A DNA stretch of 64,000 bases, from assembly GCA_030762175.1 (NCBI GenBank), contig CM060831.1, positions 95,623,501 to 95,687,500 on the forward strand, written 5' to 3'. The notes below the pieces were generated by a model, which worked only from the letters and a program-made list of their open reading frames with translations, ran no database searches and was not told the origin of the DNA. Position numbers and translations under genes: made by a program. The stretch is from Metallyticus violacea (taxonomy: Eukaryota > Arthropoda > Insecta > Mantodea > Metallyticidae). Positions 1-10,799 of this stretch are shown here, one piece after another; the first letter of the stretch is position 1; every line of letters starts with the position of its first letter.

Positions 1-559
1 CCTTAGAGAAAAGAGAGAACTGAGAATTTATTGAGAGATAAAAAGAGTTTGGGGGAGGATAGAAGTACTTAGGAATATGTGATAAACTTGGGAGGGAAGG
101 AATCATTGGGCCAGAACAGGAATATCCTTATTCCTGTTATTTAAGAGGAATGAAAAATATCTGTGGGAATGAATATATCATGTGAACCTGACAATGAGTA
201 TCATAGAATATTTTATTGTGAACAAATGAAGTTCTGGAGACTACAGAAATGGAAAGAGAAATGGAATTTGAGGGAGAAGTTTTAATAAGAAAGATTTTTG
301 GAATTAAAGGAGATAAAATATAAAAATGATGGGAAAATACTTGGGCAAAATTAAGGATAAATGGTGGAGGAAGATTAGAATTGGATAGGAGAAGAGAGTT
401 CAGGATTAGTAAACATTTGATTATCAGAACAATAATGAGAGTGATGTAATTGATAATGGTTTGGTCTCCAATACATCAACAACATGGAATAATGATGTAT
501 TGGGAACAAAAAAAAAATTTAGTTAGGCAACTTTTGAGTTGGTTATAGGATGCAGGTAT
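1..559. other. Purine-rich stretch without a recognised gene
   Basis: A GA-rich sequence on the plus strand with no long ORF. Its composition resembles the decayed LINE sequence elsewhere in the window (compare 20.8-25 kb), but I could not recognise a domain. Confidence 0.3.
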
Positions 560-875
560 ATATTATTCATTGACTCCCATTCCCAGATTTAAAAATCATA
601 AGAAATGGAGATTGTCTGAACTTTGGAATTTACAGAAAAGAAACACACACAGAAAATTGCATAAAAATTATAGTTATAACCCGATTTCACATAAATATGC
701 AGTGTTTCACAGCTTGACACACAGACTAACTAACATACCTCTCACAGAAACAGAGTATAAAATAGAAAACCAATAGATAATAAAGACAGCTATAACCAGT
801 GGTTTCAAAAAAGACCCAGTAATAAAAATTATCAATAAATTTAAAAGATAAAAATCGATTAGAGAAGTTTCCACA

Positions 876-1301
876 TTGGAGAATATCAAGGAAAGAGACA
901 AATTTAAAAGTTTCACATACCATCCAACTTACCACAACAAATTTAAGAAGATTTTCAAAGAACATGAAATAATGTTAGCCCCAAAGAACAAATATAATAC
1001 CAAGAAAATATTACGTTACACAGTAAAAGACACCATACCAACTGAGCAGAAATCAGGAATTTATGAAATCAAATGTGCAGATTGTGATCAGAGATACATT
1101 GGAAAAACGAAAAGAAATTTGCAAATTTGGGGAAAAGAACACTTTAGGAACATTCGGTTTAAGCAGCTTGATAAATCAGTGGTAGCAGCTCACTTTTGGA
1201 CCAAAAATCATGAAATTAAACCAGAGATTAATCTGCTGAAACAACTTCACAACCCAATGGATCTATCCACTTGTGAAAAAATTTTCATCATAAAAAATTA
1301 A
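876..1301 (+). pseudogene. PLE family B GIY-YIG endonuclease fragment
   Basis: A 141-codon open stretch. FKSFTYHPTYHNKFKKIFKE is the linker typical after a PLE reverse transcriptase. It is followed by SGIYEIKCADCDQRYIGKTK, a clear GIY-YIG motif with the upstream CxxC pair. Further on, HFRNIR and VAAHFWTKNHEI match the conserved downstream part of PLE endonucleases. The domain nicks DNA for target-primed reverse transcription. The start is arbitrary because the true protein begins far upstream in the RT, and stops upstream show this copy is dead. Confidence 0.8.
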
Positions 1302-1427
1302 GAAAACTTAATGACCGTTGATTCTCCTCCTATGGATGAACTAGTAAGTTCCTATTACAATCACCAGACACCGCCGCAGGACCATCTGGATATCCAGCCA
1401 CCATTTCAAGTAACTGTAGTCGGTCAA

Positions 1428-1468
1428 CAACTGAAAATGGGAGTGAGTGCTCCCGAAACAAGTCTTAA
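1428..1468 (+). ncRNA. Decayed hammerhead ribozyme at PLE-B 3' end
   Basis: CTGAAAA replaces the CUGANGA core (G to A at the sixth position). Helix II (gggag/ctccc), cgaaac and a GTC cleavage triplet are still recognisable. Probably inactive. Confidence 0.6.
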
Positions 1469-1475
1469 TTTTATG

Positions 1476-2119
1476 TAAGTGAAGTTTAGCATATACAAGT
1501 TGAATACATAACTGTAGGATGTATTATCTATTTTATATTTTAGTTGGTACTAAATAAATAAGCTTATTAAATATACTGTTGATTATTTGTGAAATAATGG
1601 ATTTTCATTGCAATTTGTTTGTGTTTGCTGGAAATATGAAATATTTGGGATCAAGTGTAGATGATATCAGAATAGAAGATATCAAAAATAGGAATGCACT
1701 TAGAAATAAAGAGAATCTACAAATCTACTAGAAAGAGTAAACTAACATTTAATTTTTAGTAAGTTATATGGTAACACTATTGCTACTACTATCTACAGTG
1801 TTCCACTGTTTTGTTTTTGCCTACAAAATTTTCCACCCTGATTTGCGCTTGATTATCCTATTATAACAATGATTTTAAAAATAATTATTGTACGGGCAGG
1901 ATAATTTCTCTTTTATTTGGAAATGTGCAAAGAAAAATATTAGAACACAAACTGTTGTTAAAATATATTACATTCAACACAATAAGATACTGATATATGT
2001 TCAAAGCACAAACAAATAGAAGGAAATGAAAAACATGTGCAAATTACTATAATTGGTGACAGGAACATTAAATATATGAATGTAAAGCTGCATGCAATCA
2101 AGTCAATAAGTTACCTCTT
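1476..2119. other. Intronic sequence, no feature recognised
   Basis: AT-rich sequence after the PLE end. No ORF, tRNA-like or repeat structure was recognised. Confidence 0.4.
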
Positions 2120-2179
2120 AACATTTAAGAGAAATTGAGTCGAAATAGTAACATACACACCACTAAAATTGAATTAAAT

Positions 2180-2221
2180 GGAAGACTAGTTTCGGGAGCC
2201 ATCGCTCCTATCATCAGTTCC
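2180..2221 (-). ncRNA. Hammerhead ribozyme motif, intact core (left arm of palindrome)
   Basis: On the minus strand: GGAA, CTGATGA, helix II (ggagc/gctcc), CGAAAC, two-base loop TA, GTC, then TTCC, which pairs with the leading GGAA as helix I. Helix III is only AC/GU, the minimal form typical of PLE hammerheads. It lies in the sense direction of the CUB gene. Confidence 0.82.
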
Positions 2222-2231
2222 TGGTCGACCA

Positions 2232-2273
2232 GGAACTGATGATAGGAGCGATGGCTCCCGAAACTAGTCTTCC
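2232..2273 (+). ncRNA. Hammerhead ribozyme motif, intact core (right arm of palindrome)
   Basis: Mirror copy of the 2180-2221 motif with the same core: CTGATGA at 2236-2242, CGAAAC, GTC at 2267-2269 and helix I GGAA/TTCC. Confidence 0.82.
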
Positions 2274-2379
2274 ATTTAATTCAATTTTAGTGGTGTGTAT
2301 GTTACTATTTCGACCCAATTTCTCTTAAATGTTAATAATTTACACCACTGTTACAAAAGTTCACTATATTTTATACAAG

Positions 2380-3074
2380 TTACCTCTTAATAATCTGTCT
2401 GAGTCAAAACTATTAAAAATGCTCTTTTTTTCATGGTTTTTGGTCCAAAAGTGAGCTGCTACTGCTGATTTATCTACCTGTTTAAACCAAATATTCCTAA
2501 AATGTTCTTTCCTCCGAATTTCCAAATTTCTTTTTGTTTTGCCTATTTAGCTCTGTTCACAATCTGCACATTTTATTTCATAAATTTCTGATTTCTATTC
2601 TGTTGGTATGGAGTCTTTTACCGTGCAACCTAATAAATTCTTGATGTTATATCTGTTCTTTGGGGCAAACATTATCCCATGTTCTTTGAAAATTTTCTTG
2701 AACTTGTGCTAAATTGGATGGTAGGTGAAATCTTTGAATTTGTATTCTTCTTTTGTATTTTTCAGTGTGAAAACTTCCCTTATCCCTTTTTGTCTTTCAG
2801 ATTTATTGAGAATTTTTATCACTATGTCCTTGTTGAAACCATTGATTATAGCTGTCTTTATTATTTGTTTGTATTCTATTTTGTACTCTGCTTCTGTGAG
2901 TGGAATATTCATCAATCTGTGTGCCAAACTGTGAAAAACTGCTCTTTTTGACTTCACTTACTGGAAATTTACTCAGGACATGTTTTGTGGACACTTATCC
3001 ACATCCTCAGCTGTTAAAAGATGTCCACAAAATATGTCCAGAGTAAATCTCCAGTAAGTGAAGTCAAAAAGAGT
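2380..3074 (-). mobile_element. Penelope-like element family B (copy 2), inverted
   Basis: On the minus strand, RT-end coding (the open stretch 2957-2709, with AVFHSLAHRLMNIPLTE) is followed by a broken GIY-YIG region at about 2640-2430. This matches copy 1 in order and content. Stops interrupt the GIY-YIG part, which is clearest in the patterns HFWTKNHE and EHFRNI. The upstream end (2941-3074) is an inverted repeat with hammerhead-like halves. Confidence 0.75.
2941..3074. repeat. Inverted repeat with decayed hammerhead halves at PLE-B edge
   Basis: The left arm (ctctttttgacttcactta...) and the right arm ending taagtgaagtcaaaaagag are reverse complements with several mismatches. A minus-strand hammerhead remnant at about 2975-3014 has CTGAGGA and helix II gtgga/tccac, but AAAAC in place of GAAAC. 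It is an older example of the head-to-head terminal arrangement seen at 2.1, 6.3 and 48 kb. Confidence 0.75.
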
Positions 3075-3676
3075 ATGTTTAAATTGTGCAGATGCAGAAT
3101 AGATTACTAACGTACGCTTCATTGTGTTAAGCTTCCAAATTTAATTAATATTAAAGTTACTTCTTTCTTCCTCCATACATGAAAATAGCAAGAAGGAAGA
3201 GTCAGACTTTAATTTTTTTTTCCAACATTTGAAATGCATCATATAGATTATTGGTCAAAATCCAAAGCCAAAGAGTGCAAATTTTGACTTTCTTCTTTTT
3301 AGCTACAATCAATTAATTTATTTTATAATTATGTAATTAAACATAGGTAACTCTAAAGTCTCTACTGATTCTTAAGACCAAATGGTTTGTAGTACCAACT
3401 TAAAAGTTTTTCTTTCTAAGATTCCTGCCATAAGAAGTGCATTATGTTCATTAAGAGATTTGTTAAAATCATAAGCTGTATGATAATATTTGAGCTTAAG
3501 AAATACTGTCAATCTTGTAAGGAAATTCAGTAGCAAAGCTTTCTTTTTCATAATTTAAATCCTTGTGCCCAGCTTTATGAAAGCAAATTATACCATAATA
3601 ATTAAAAAAGCATCACTTAAATTATACATCTTAGAGTGAGAGCTAACAAACTGACAAACAGAAAGTATTTGCTTAC
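3075..3676. other. Intronic sequence, no feature recognised
   Basis: AT-rich sequence between PLE remains and the CUB exon. Nothing was recognised. Confidence 0.4.
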
Positions 3677-3911
3677 TTTCCCATGAGTCCAACAAAGAGA
3701 GGATTGGTGCTATTTTGGTATACAGTTACAGAGTCATAGGGACACTGTCCAGCATGACCATATTCCAGTTCAAAGGAATGCCATGTTAGTCGAATCACAA
3801 ATCCTGGTTTCACTGAAATAATCCATCGACATGTGGTATCTGAAGGATAGTAGAATGGATGATGTGGTGATGTAATTGTGCCATTATCAGCCTTGAAGAT
3901 TCCACCACACA
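3677..3911 (-). CDS. Cubilin-like exon: most of CUB 4
   Basis: The 235-nt exon follows a ttttccag acceptor and ends at a gtaagc donor. It opens CGGIFKADNGTITSPHHPFY, with cysteine 2 in TTCRW and cysteine 3 in GQCPYD. Unlike the other CUBs here, it does not split just after the CxYDxL position. It runs on to NPLFVGLMGK and stops in phase 2, just before the expected cysteine 4 (usually YCG or FCG). The remaining exon should lie at lower coordinates, outside the window. The different split point means exon structure is not uniform along the array. Confidence 0.88.
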
Positions 3912-4769
3912 CTGGAAAAGATTAAGAAAGTTAATCACAAGAATTTTACAGATGTGCACATGCATTTACACTAAAGACACAATTTGGATAACATAGTAAT
4001 AATGTTCCTGGTTTTGGAGATGATTTAAACAAGAAATTTGAGATAGAAACAAATAGTCCACTAAGCCAATGAATTATTATTAATGCTGTATTAACAGAAA
4101 CCTAAAAGTTAATTATTTGTAAGATGTATTTTTAAAATTTATCATTAATAAAATTGGAAACTAATCATGTTTCTACATACCACTATACTGATAAATGATC
4201 CATTTTGTTAAGTGTAGAATCTTATTCCAGATGGGGCCAAAATTTTCTGCATATTGATACAAGATGCCAATTTTAAGATGTGATGAATATAGGGTTGAGC
4301 CCTGTCATGGTGCAGAGACCCCCCTGCTTATTTTTAAGTAAAGGGTTATTTAACATAAAATTCTTTCCATATTTCTTTATGCAATTTATGCATCTGTTAA
4401 CATTTAATGACAGTTTTTCATTGTAATACATGTGCTTGTAATTAACATGGAAAAAGTTATATTTCTCAAATTTATCAATATGCACCTTATTAAACAGGAA
4501 ATTATGCTTCAATAGCCACAGATATTTACAGAGAAAGGTACCCTAATAAATGGCATTCTCAAGTATATTTATAAGCATTTGCAAGAACATGTGTCTTTAA
4601 AGGCAGATAGTACTGCAAGTTGCTCATTGCTCCCCAAATTTTCCAGATTTCAAGGGAAAATGTTTCATTGAATGAAACAGGAATTTTCAAACAGCATCCA
4701 CATTATTACACATAATAAAGACATCATCTAAGCATCTCAGTCCCTTCCACTTGCAAAAGATAAAAGCTT
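3912..4769. other. Intronic sequence, no recognised gene
   Basis: A 79-codon minus-strand open stretch (4512-4273) has no recognisable motif. Otherwise plain AT-rich intron. Confidence 0.35.
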
Positions 4770-5205
4770 TACACCCCAAGCACTTCTCCCCACTTGTAGT
4801 CTTGTAATAGGTCTTTTCAGCACTAACCAGATTACTTTCATCATTTTTGTTCATTGATGAAGCCCTGTTTAGTAGGGATGGGTTTATTCCAAATTCATTG
4901 AATAAACATATATAGGTATACAATAAGAACTATTTCCATGCCACTGCATAGATGAGCGAGCAGAAGAGATTTTTCATCTATATATGGACTGGAATTTGGT
5001 TTTGCAGCACTAGCCAGATTACTTTTATCACTCCTGTTTACTGATGAGCCCATGTGCGATAGATATAGGTTGATTTCAAATTCAGGATTTGGGCATACAA
5101 TTTGGAAAATTTCCTTGTTGCTGAAAAGAAGAGCCAGCAGGAGAGATTTTTCATACACTTATGAGCTGGAATTGCTTCCAACTGCTTCACTGGCTATAAC
5201 TTTTT
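4770..5205. repeat. Tandem repeat of about 185 bp, roughly 2.3 copies
   Basis: The segment cagcactaaccagattactt at 4818 recurs at about 5005 (cagcactagccagattactt), and gagatttttcat recurs near 4967 and 5148. A weaker third copy starts near 5160. On the minus strand two open stretches (5158-4895 and 4923-4687) give similar peptides with the pattern SSxNxxDxSNLxSAxK, so the unit may derive from a repetitive coding sequence. I do not recognise the protein. Confidence 0.65.
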
Positions 5206-5397
5206 CCTCCTCCTCAACTGAATAGTTAAATTTATTAACGACTCTTAGAGCAGTACCTATTGCCAGCTTTTTTAGGGGTAAAGATAATCGACCTCTTTAT
5301 TCAAATATATTTTCAATGTGATGAAGCTTCTCCATATGAGATATTTAATCAATTTTCCTGTAATTGCTGGATCAGAAGAGGCAGTCCTACTGTTTAT

Positions 5398-5505
5398 TCT
5401 TAATTAGCTAGTGAGTCAATTTAATATCTTATGCTCTACTTACTATTGAATTATACAGAACATATTTTACAGGCTTTTGCCTGCACCATCAGCTGCCAGT
5501 CCGAC
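5398..5505 (-). mobile_element. PLE family C terminal fragment with decayed hammerhead
   Basis: The sequence (agtgagtcaattt..atgctctact..gaattatacag..ttttacaggcttttgcctgca) is the reverse complement of the 3' end of the PLE at 54.4-54.9 kb. The hammerhead half reads CTGATGG with helix II caggc/gcctg and a damaged GAAA, so it is probably inactive. Confidence 0.7.
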
Positions 5506-6244
5506 ACAAAATTCATTTTATATTTAGTCCTAGTGTTGTTTGTCTGTCTTACTTTCTGTCCTAATTCCTCTCAAATTCTTTTATTGGGATCATATCCAGA
5601 CTATGGTGTTCAGAACACTATTTACTCAAAAGAGGAGCTATTAGCCCATATCATAGCCTGTGTTAATGTTCATAATGTTAGGATTCTTAATGGTACCAGA
5701 ATCATTTCTGTGCTGATTTTCCTAGACCATGATATTGGAGGTCAGTATTTTAAGCTTTTCCTTTAAAATCTGTGCAATTTTTATTTGCCTAACCATGAAT
5801 GTTCAATGATCTTTATCCCTTCTTGTTTTGATTACAGCAGTGTTTACTTTATCAATACAGTGTCTAGTTCTTTAAGTTCATTCCATTTCCTAAGACATTA
5901 CAATTGCAATTACCAATTTGTTGTACATTACTTTGTATAAGATGCAGTGCATTCTGTACTCTTCTACATTCTCTAAGCATGAAAAATAATAAAATGAATT
6001 CAAAACATAGCTACTTTGAAATATGCAAAATCAAAAGTGAATTTTGATACTAGTTCTAACAAACTAAAGACAAAAACTGTCATACTGGGACTTGAACAAG
6101 ATCCCTTTGTTTTTAATTGTCTCACACTCACAATTTATCATTGTACCACAGAACCAATATTTGCAAATCTTTGTCATCTTTTATAATTGAATAGAATTGA
6201 TCAATGGCATGCTAATCCTTTAGAAACTTTAATTGGAAATTGGA
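5506..6244. other. Intronic sequence, no recognised gene
   Basis: The open stretch 5431-5766 begins inside the PLE-C end and shows no known motif. A tRNA-like B-box-like patch near 6090-6150 is too degenerate to call. Confidence 0.35.
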
Positions 6245-6344
6245 TAAAATATAGTGAACTTTTGTAACAGTGATGTCAAATATTAACATTTTAAAAAAAT
6301 TGAGTCCGGATTGTAACATATACATCACTAAAATTCAATAGAAT

Positions 6345-6386
6345 GGAAGACTAGTTTCGGGAGCCATCGCTCCTATCGTCAGTTCC
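6345..6386 (-). ncRNA. Hammerhead ribozyme motif, intact core
   Basis: On the minus strand: GGAA, CTGACGA (fits CUGANGA), helix II ggagc/gctcc, CGAAAC, TA loop, GTC, TTCC. Helix I is GGAA/TTCC. It is sense to the CUB gene. Confidence 0.8.
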
Positions 6387-6409
6387 TGGTCTGCTGACCT
6401 CGTTGTTGA

Positions 6410-6451
6410 GGAACTGACAATAGGAGCGATGGCTCCCGAAACTAGTCTTCC
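6410..6451 (+). ncRNA. Hammerhead ribozyme motif with a core mutation
   Basis: GGAA, CTGACAA, helix II, CGAAAC, TA, GTC, TTCC. The sixth core base is A, not G, so it is probably inactive although everything else is conserved. Confidence 0.65.
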
Positions 6452-6512
6452 ATTCTATTGAATTTTAGTGATATGTATGTTACTATCTCGACTCAATTTT
6501 TTTAAAACGGAA

Positions 6513-6904
6513 ATTGGAATTTATGAACCATTGGTTTTCTATGTTATATCATTTATCTAAGATTCTTTTATAATTCATTAACATTTTTTTTTAAATGTTA
6601 TTTATTGACTGTATGTTCCATTATGTGGAGTATATCTACATGCAATATTCCTTTTTTACAACTATAAATCTATATAATTTACAATTATATTGCAATATTA
6701 TGACAATGTCATTTGAGGTTGGCAATTTTTACCTTTAAACTACTAAACTACAATCTCTGAAATGACACACTGGTTTTTAATTCAATAGGACTTATAATAT
6801 GTCTTTTCATTAAAGGTTCACAGTTCACTGGCCAGTTTTCTATATTTAAAACTGAATCTATTAAAAGTCTCTTTCTTTGTAAAATAATTCATTTTTATAA
6901 CACC
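6513..6904. other. Intronic sequence, no feature recognised
   Basis: Very AT-rich sequence with no ORF or repeat recognised. Confidence 0.4.
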
Positions 6905-6950
6905 GCCTGTCATACCTCAATAGTTAAAATGGGCATTAAACACTATTAAA
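6905..6950 (+). mobile_element. SINE family 2, 3'-end fragment
   Basis: The tag AAAATGGGCATTAAACACTA with an upstream CTC..TAG matches the 3' end of the SINE at 10355-10641 (aaaatgggcgttaaacacta). Only the tail is present. Confidence 0.55.
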
Positions 6951-8039
6951 AAAAAATAAAATAATTCTTATAAAAAATTATTTATATTTGGTCACCACAA
7001 TTACAGGAACAGGTTAGGGTATACCTTTAATTTAAATCTATGTAAATAAGATTTTATATTTCCATAACCAGTAACAAAAGTGGTGGAGTTATAGTGAACT
7101 GCATTGTTAGTCTTTGAATTATATTTAGGAAATATAATTTAGTAATTGAACCCTTAGATATCATATATATTCTTAAATATGAGTGACGTGATATATATTT
7201 TTTTTAATTTATCAAACAATATGTTTCATCACAAAATAATAATCCTACATGTTCTAGTTGTTCTTAAAATGTTACAATGTATTAACTTTTTTATCCTCTT
7301 AAGGGTTCATTTATAGAGTTTCTTCACAATTTGTTATTTAATATTCTATTTTTCTAGTTGAACTCATGTGTGTGGGTTTTTTCCCCTTTTTCCTTTAATT
7401 TTATTCACAGCATGCTCAATTATATTATAATACTACACTATTACATTCTTTGTCAACTAGTTAATCAATGGTTTGTACAATCATTTTACAATTGTTTTAA
7501 TTGTGAAGTGCATTGAATGTACAATTAAAATATCTTACATTATTTTGTAGTAACACTATTATACTCCACTTACTTATTTAAAATCAAAACAGTTTCAAGA
7601 GCATTCACATCATCATCAGCTGGAGATCAACTATTGTTTTCTGGCGATTGAAGAATGAATTTGCTTAAACAATCCAAATGTGGAATCTTGAAGTTTATTA
7701 AGAAAGTGAGATATAAGTGTTACTATGCCAATTGCTATGATCAAATAATATATTGCTTCAATGTTAATAGCTTCTGCTTAATTCTTCATTATATTAGATT
7801 CTATTTACGTAATACATAAGTTATTATTTTATTGGAATATGTTTTCATTGGAATTGTGAGGACTAAACAAACTAGATGCATTGGCTGTTCATAAACCTTA
7901 ATAAGACCTTTATTCAAAATATATTGCAATAGCATTTGTGGAAGTAGATGTTTGGTTTCATCAGAGTGCAGTTCACAAATTTATTCCTTAATTGTTTGCT
8001 CTTAAAGAATGGATATATTTTCAACAGTTGCTTCACTTT
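6951..8039. other. AT-rich intron with a degenerate PLE terminus
   Basis: Near 7565-7625 a minus-strand PLE end is suggested by ccacttactta, then gtttcaaga and CTGATGA at 7613-7619. Helix III cannot form properly, so this is a decayed hammerhead. The rest shows nothing recognisable. Confidence 0.4.
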
Positions 8040-8890
8040 CATTGTTAGGAAAGCTTTGCTGTATGCTTGAAATTGCTTCTTCATCTAATAAGTTAGCAAA
8101 ATGAAAGTTTTTGGTCCCCAAACCATATTTTTGTCTAAACAAGACAAAATTATGTATTGGTGCTTGAAATTATTATGATGCCAGACACTGATCAAAGTTC
8201 TGGTGATATTGATGCATTCATTCACTCTTGTCTTGCAGATTTTGTATACCACATTACACAAACAAAGCAACAAGAGAAATGCAGGGTCCTCCAATCCTAC
8301 AGCATCATTAACAGATTCAATGTCGCATTCTTCATCATTATCAACAATATGCATAAAATATTCTTTCAAGTCCTTGAAATGGAGTGCTTTGATGTTGTTG
8401 CTGAGTGCAAGTTTCTCTTGTTATGCTTGCTTGGGGTAGTTTGAAACCTGTATCTCTCAGAACTTAAATTTTTTTATGAGTTGCTGAAATGTATGGATGG
8501 CAATTAAATCATAAATGATGTCTTCTTTATTGTTTTTATCCATATAAGAGTACTAAATTTAGTGAGCATAACAATGAACAAATGTTGCAAGTTAACACTT
8601 GTTTTATGATGCTTTATACATCTCCGCAGAACTGCAATTATGAAAACTCTAACACTGCTTTGATTGATTAAAATTTCTCTGCACCTTACTCAAAGTAAGA
8701 TTCTGGAGTAATTTCAGGTTTTGTGACATCATAAAATCTTACAAACCCCTTTTGATTCGTACATCCAACACAATAAGAAAATATAATGCTCATCTGGGAC
8801 TGGCAAAAAACATTTAATATTTCATTTGCCTGAACTGATATAACTTCACAAGTTAGAAAATATTTATTGAATTTCTTCATTAACCACATA
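8040..8890 (-). mobile_element. Possible hAT-type transposase relic
   Basis: Minus-strand open stretches 8889-8686 and 8369-8085 are separated by stops. The first has SYCVGCTNQKGFVRFYDVTK, which resembles the strand before the FxGFxDV motif of DUF4371/ZMYM1-like hAT transposases. The match is weak and only one block is recognisable. Confidence 0.3.
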
Positions 8891-8999
8891 AGTTACACAC
8901 TCCATGAATGAATGAATTGATTCAACACTAGATATAATATATACAAAGTAAATACTGTACACAGAATCATACACTGAACCTATAATCCTGTGCTAATTG

Positions 9000-10790
9000 T
9001 TTATTTCATTATATATCTTTCTACTGATCTTTTGTCTCAATTTAGTTGCTAATTTTTTTAACCCAATATCCACAATATTGTAGTTATTAGGATATTGCAC
9101 TTTCCCACATAATTAAAACCATTAACTCTAATAATAATAGTTTATTTCTTTAACCCTTCCAACCATTTCTTCCTCAATTTTCCTAAAAGAAAACTTCCTA
9201 TTTATTTACATTTTTTTTTCTGAACTTAAATTTGTTATTTTATTACTATTACTACTAGAAGATTACTTTATGTCTCCATAAGTGATTTCTCTCTCAATGA
9301 CCTAGACTCTTTAAATTCTAGTAATCATGCCAGATATTCTTCGCCCCACATAATGGACTTATCTCTATACTGATTCTTCCACCAACTTCTTTAAACTCGG
9401 CTACTCCTATTCTGATCCATGAAAAATTTTCCTATCATGCTTAAACATTCAATTTTTCCATACTCCATATATTTCTCATGCATCTATATAAACTAAAGAT
9501 TTTTTATTATTAAAGCAACCAAATATTTCTTGCAATTCAAATATCTTCCATCCTTAGTTTAATTTGTTTCAAAAAATCTTTCCCTATTTTTCCCATCCCA
9601 GTCCTTTTCAAAATCTTCTTAATCATATTGACCAAACTATTTGTTTTATCCTTTCTTGTAAAATTGCCTTACAATATTTCTTCCTATAGCTTGCTGATCC
9701 TGAGCCCACACTTTAAAGTTCTTTCCACTATTTTCATCTTATTCCCTATTTATCCTAAATCTGCTTGAACTATCCCATTGGGTGTAGCCCTCAGTACATC
9801 AAATATTATTTAACAGTAACTTCCGTCAAATTGGCATTTACCTAGTCCTCAAATATCCTCAAAATCTGTATCCCTTTAGCATTTTTAATTATTGCAGGAT
9901 AAACTCTCTACCACCATTTAATTTACATTCCTGGCAGTTCTCCAGATATACTTTTACAACTTTCAATGTCAATTTTCCCCCAATTAATACCTTTTTCTTT
10001 TCTCAATCCATCCTTCTTTACACTTAATCTTACTCTTAGTTATTAAAATTTACTTTAGTCATAAATTTCTTCCCTTCTCCAGTACCATCTCTCATCTTTA
10101 CTTAGTTTAGAACCCTTCTTGAAAGCCATAACCTTAGTTAATTTTTAAACTTTATTCTGTACAAAAACTAGATATTGCTTTAATTTTTTTCATTAATCCC
10201 AAATTTGTTATAGATTCTGTAACTAAATCATCTGCAGGAAACCCAGGGATATTTTTTTTATTACTGACTATTGGAACATGCCCATTGGATTTATAAATCA
10301 TCTCTGGTATCTTCAATATAATTTGGGATAGTTTCAGTCACCATATCATTAGAGAGGACCTCCATGGGTGGCCGAGGTCGTTAAGGCACGGACTCGTGAG
10401 GGGAGGTCTAGGTTCAAATACCGCCAGGACCGTCCTCCCTGACTGAGGTTTTTTCCAGGTTTTCCATGAAATCTTTCTCATAAATGGCAAATGCCGGGGA
10501 GGTACCCTAAATTAGGCCTGGAACGATTCCTTCCTTAAAAATAAATCCTTTCCCAATATATCATTTCATCTCATGTATCATCAGTGTTCATCGTCTGTGG
10601 TGCCTCTGTAGCAAAAATGGGCGTTAAACACTATTTCATTTCATATCATTAGAGTTCTATTATCAATATAAATTTGTTGTAATTTTCTTATAAATCTTTT
10701 GTTTACTCCTTTATACTTAATTTAAATTATAATACATCATATTTATTACATCAAAAGCTTTTCAAAACCAACAAAACAATATATATGATT
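9000..10790 (-). mobile_element. LINE relic on minus strand, RT to C-terminus
   Basis: Reading the minus strand from 10790, a reverse-transcriptase block (YCFVGFEKLFDVIN, equivalent to the FxDFxKAFD motif) is followed by a decayed C-terminal region ending in a zinc-knuckle-like PLCGAK block near 9360. A SINE sits inside it at 10355-10641. The family matches the LINE copies at 10.8, 20.8 and 61 kb. Stops and frameshifts occur throughout. Confidence 0.6.
10355..10641 (+). mobile_element. SINE family 2, full copy with target-site duplication
   Basis: The tRNA-like head has an A box (tggccgaggtcgttaagg) and a B box (ggttcaaatacc), as in a Leu/Ser-type tRNA. The body ends with aaaatgggcgttaaacacta and a tttcat-rich tail. 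The 13-bp duplication CATATCATTAGAG flanks it at 10342-10354 and 10642-10654. It is inserted in the minus-strand LINE. Confidence 0.9.
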
Positions 10791-10799
10791 TTCTCCTTT

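Larger units (their letters stand above)
560..1475 (+). mobile_element. Penelope-like element family B, 3' part (copy 1)
   Basis: Decayed PLE containing the end of the RT region (SLTHRL, ITETEYK-like patterns, FTYHP), then a GIY-YIG endonuclease domain, then the 3' terminal segment with a hammerhead remnant. In-frame stops near 774 and 850 break the upstream coding part. The 3' end continues to the shared PLE motif (ttatgtaagtgaag) near 1470-1485. Confidence 0.8.
2120..2333. repeat. Near-perfect 214-bp palindrome containing two opposed hammerhead motifs
   Basis: The arms 2120-2226 and 2227-2333 are reverse complements with one mismatch seen and no spacer; the centre is ctggtc|gaccag. Each arm carries one complete hammerhead motif. 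The flank after the right arm (cactgttacaaaagttcac) recurs inverted beside the similar foldback at 6.3 kb, so both belong to one family. No coding sequence lies between the arms. Best read as a minimal PLE-derived inverted terminal pair. Confidence 0.9.
6245..6512. repeat. Foldback element with two opposed hammerhead motifs
   Basis: Inverted arms of about 100 bp (left about 6289-6390, right about 6405-6512) are separated by a short unpaired centre. It is closely related to the 2120-2333 palindrome, with the same actagtttcgggagccatcg core and the same outer segment tatagtgaacttttgtaaca. It has no coding part. Confidence 0.85.

Noticed and set aside
876..1301. Free-standing GIY-YIG homing endonuclease or host nuclease
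   Set aside because: The FTYHP linker, the upstream RT remains and the other copies show it is the C-terminal domain of a Penelope-like element.
10360..10435. Leu/Ser-type tRNA gene
   Set aside because: Head of SINE family 2 with flanking duplication.
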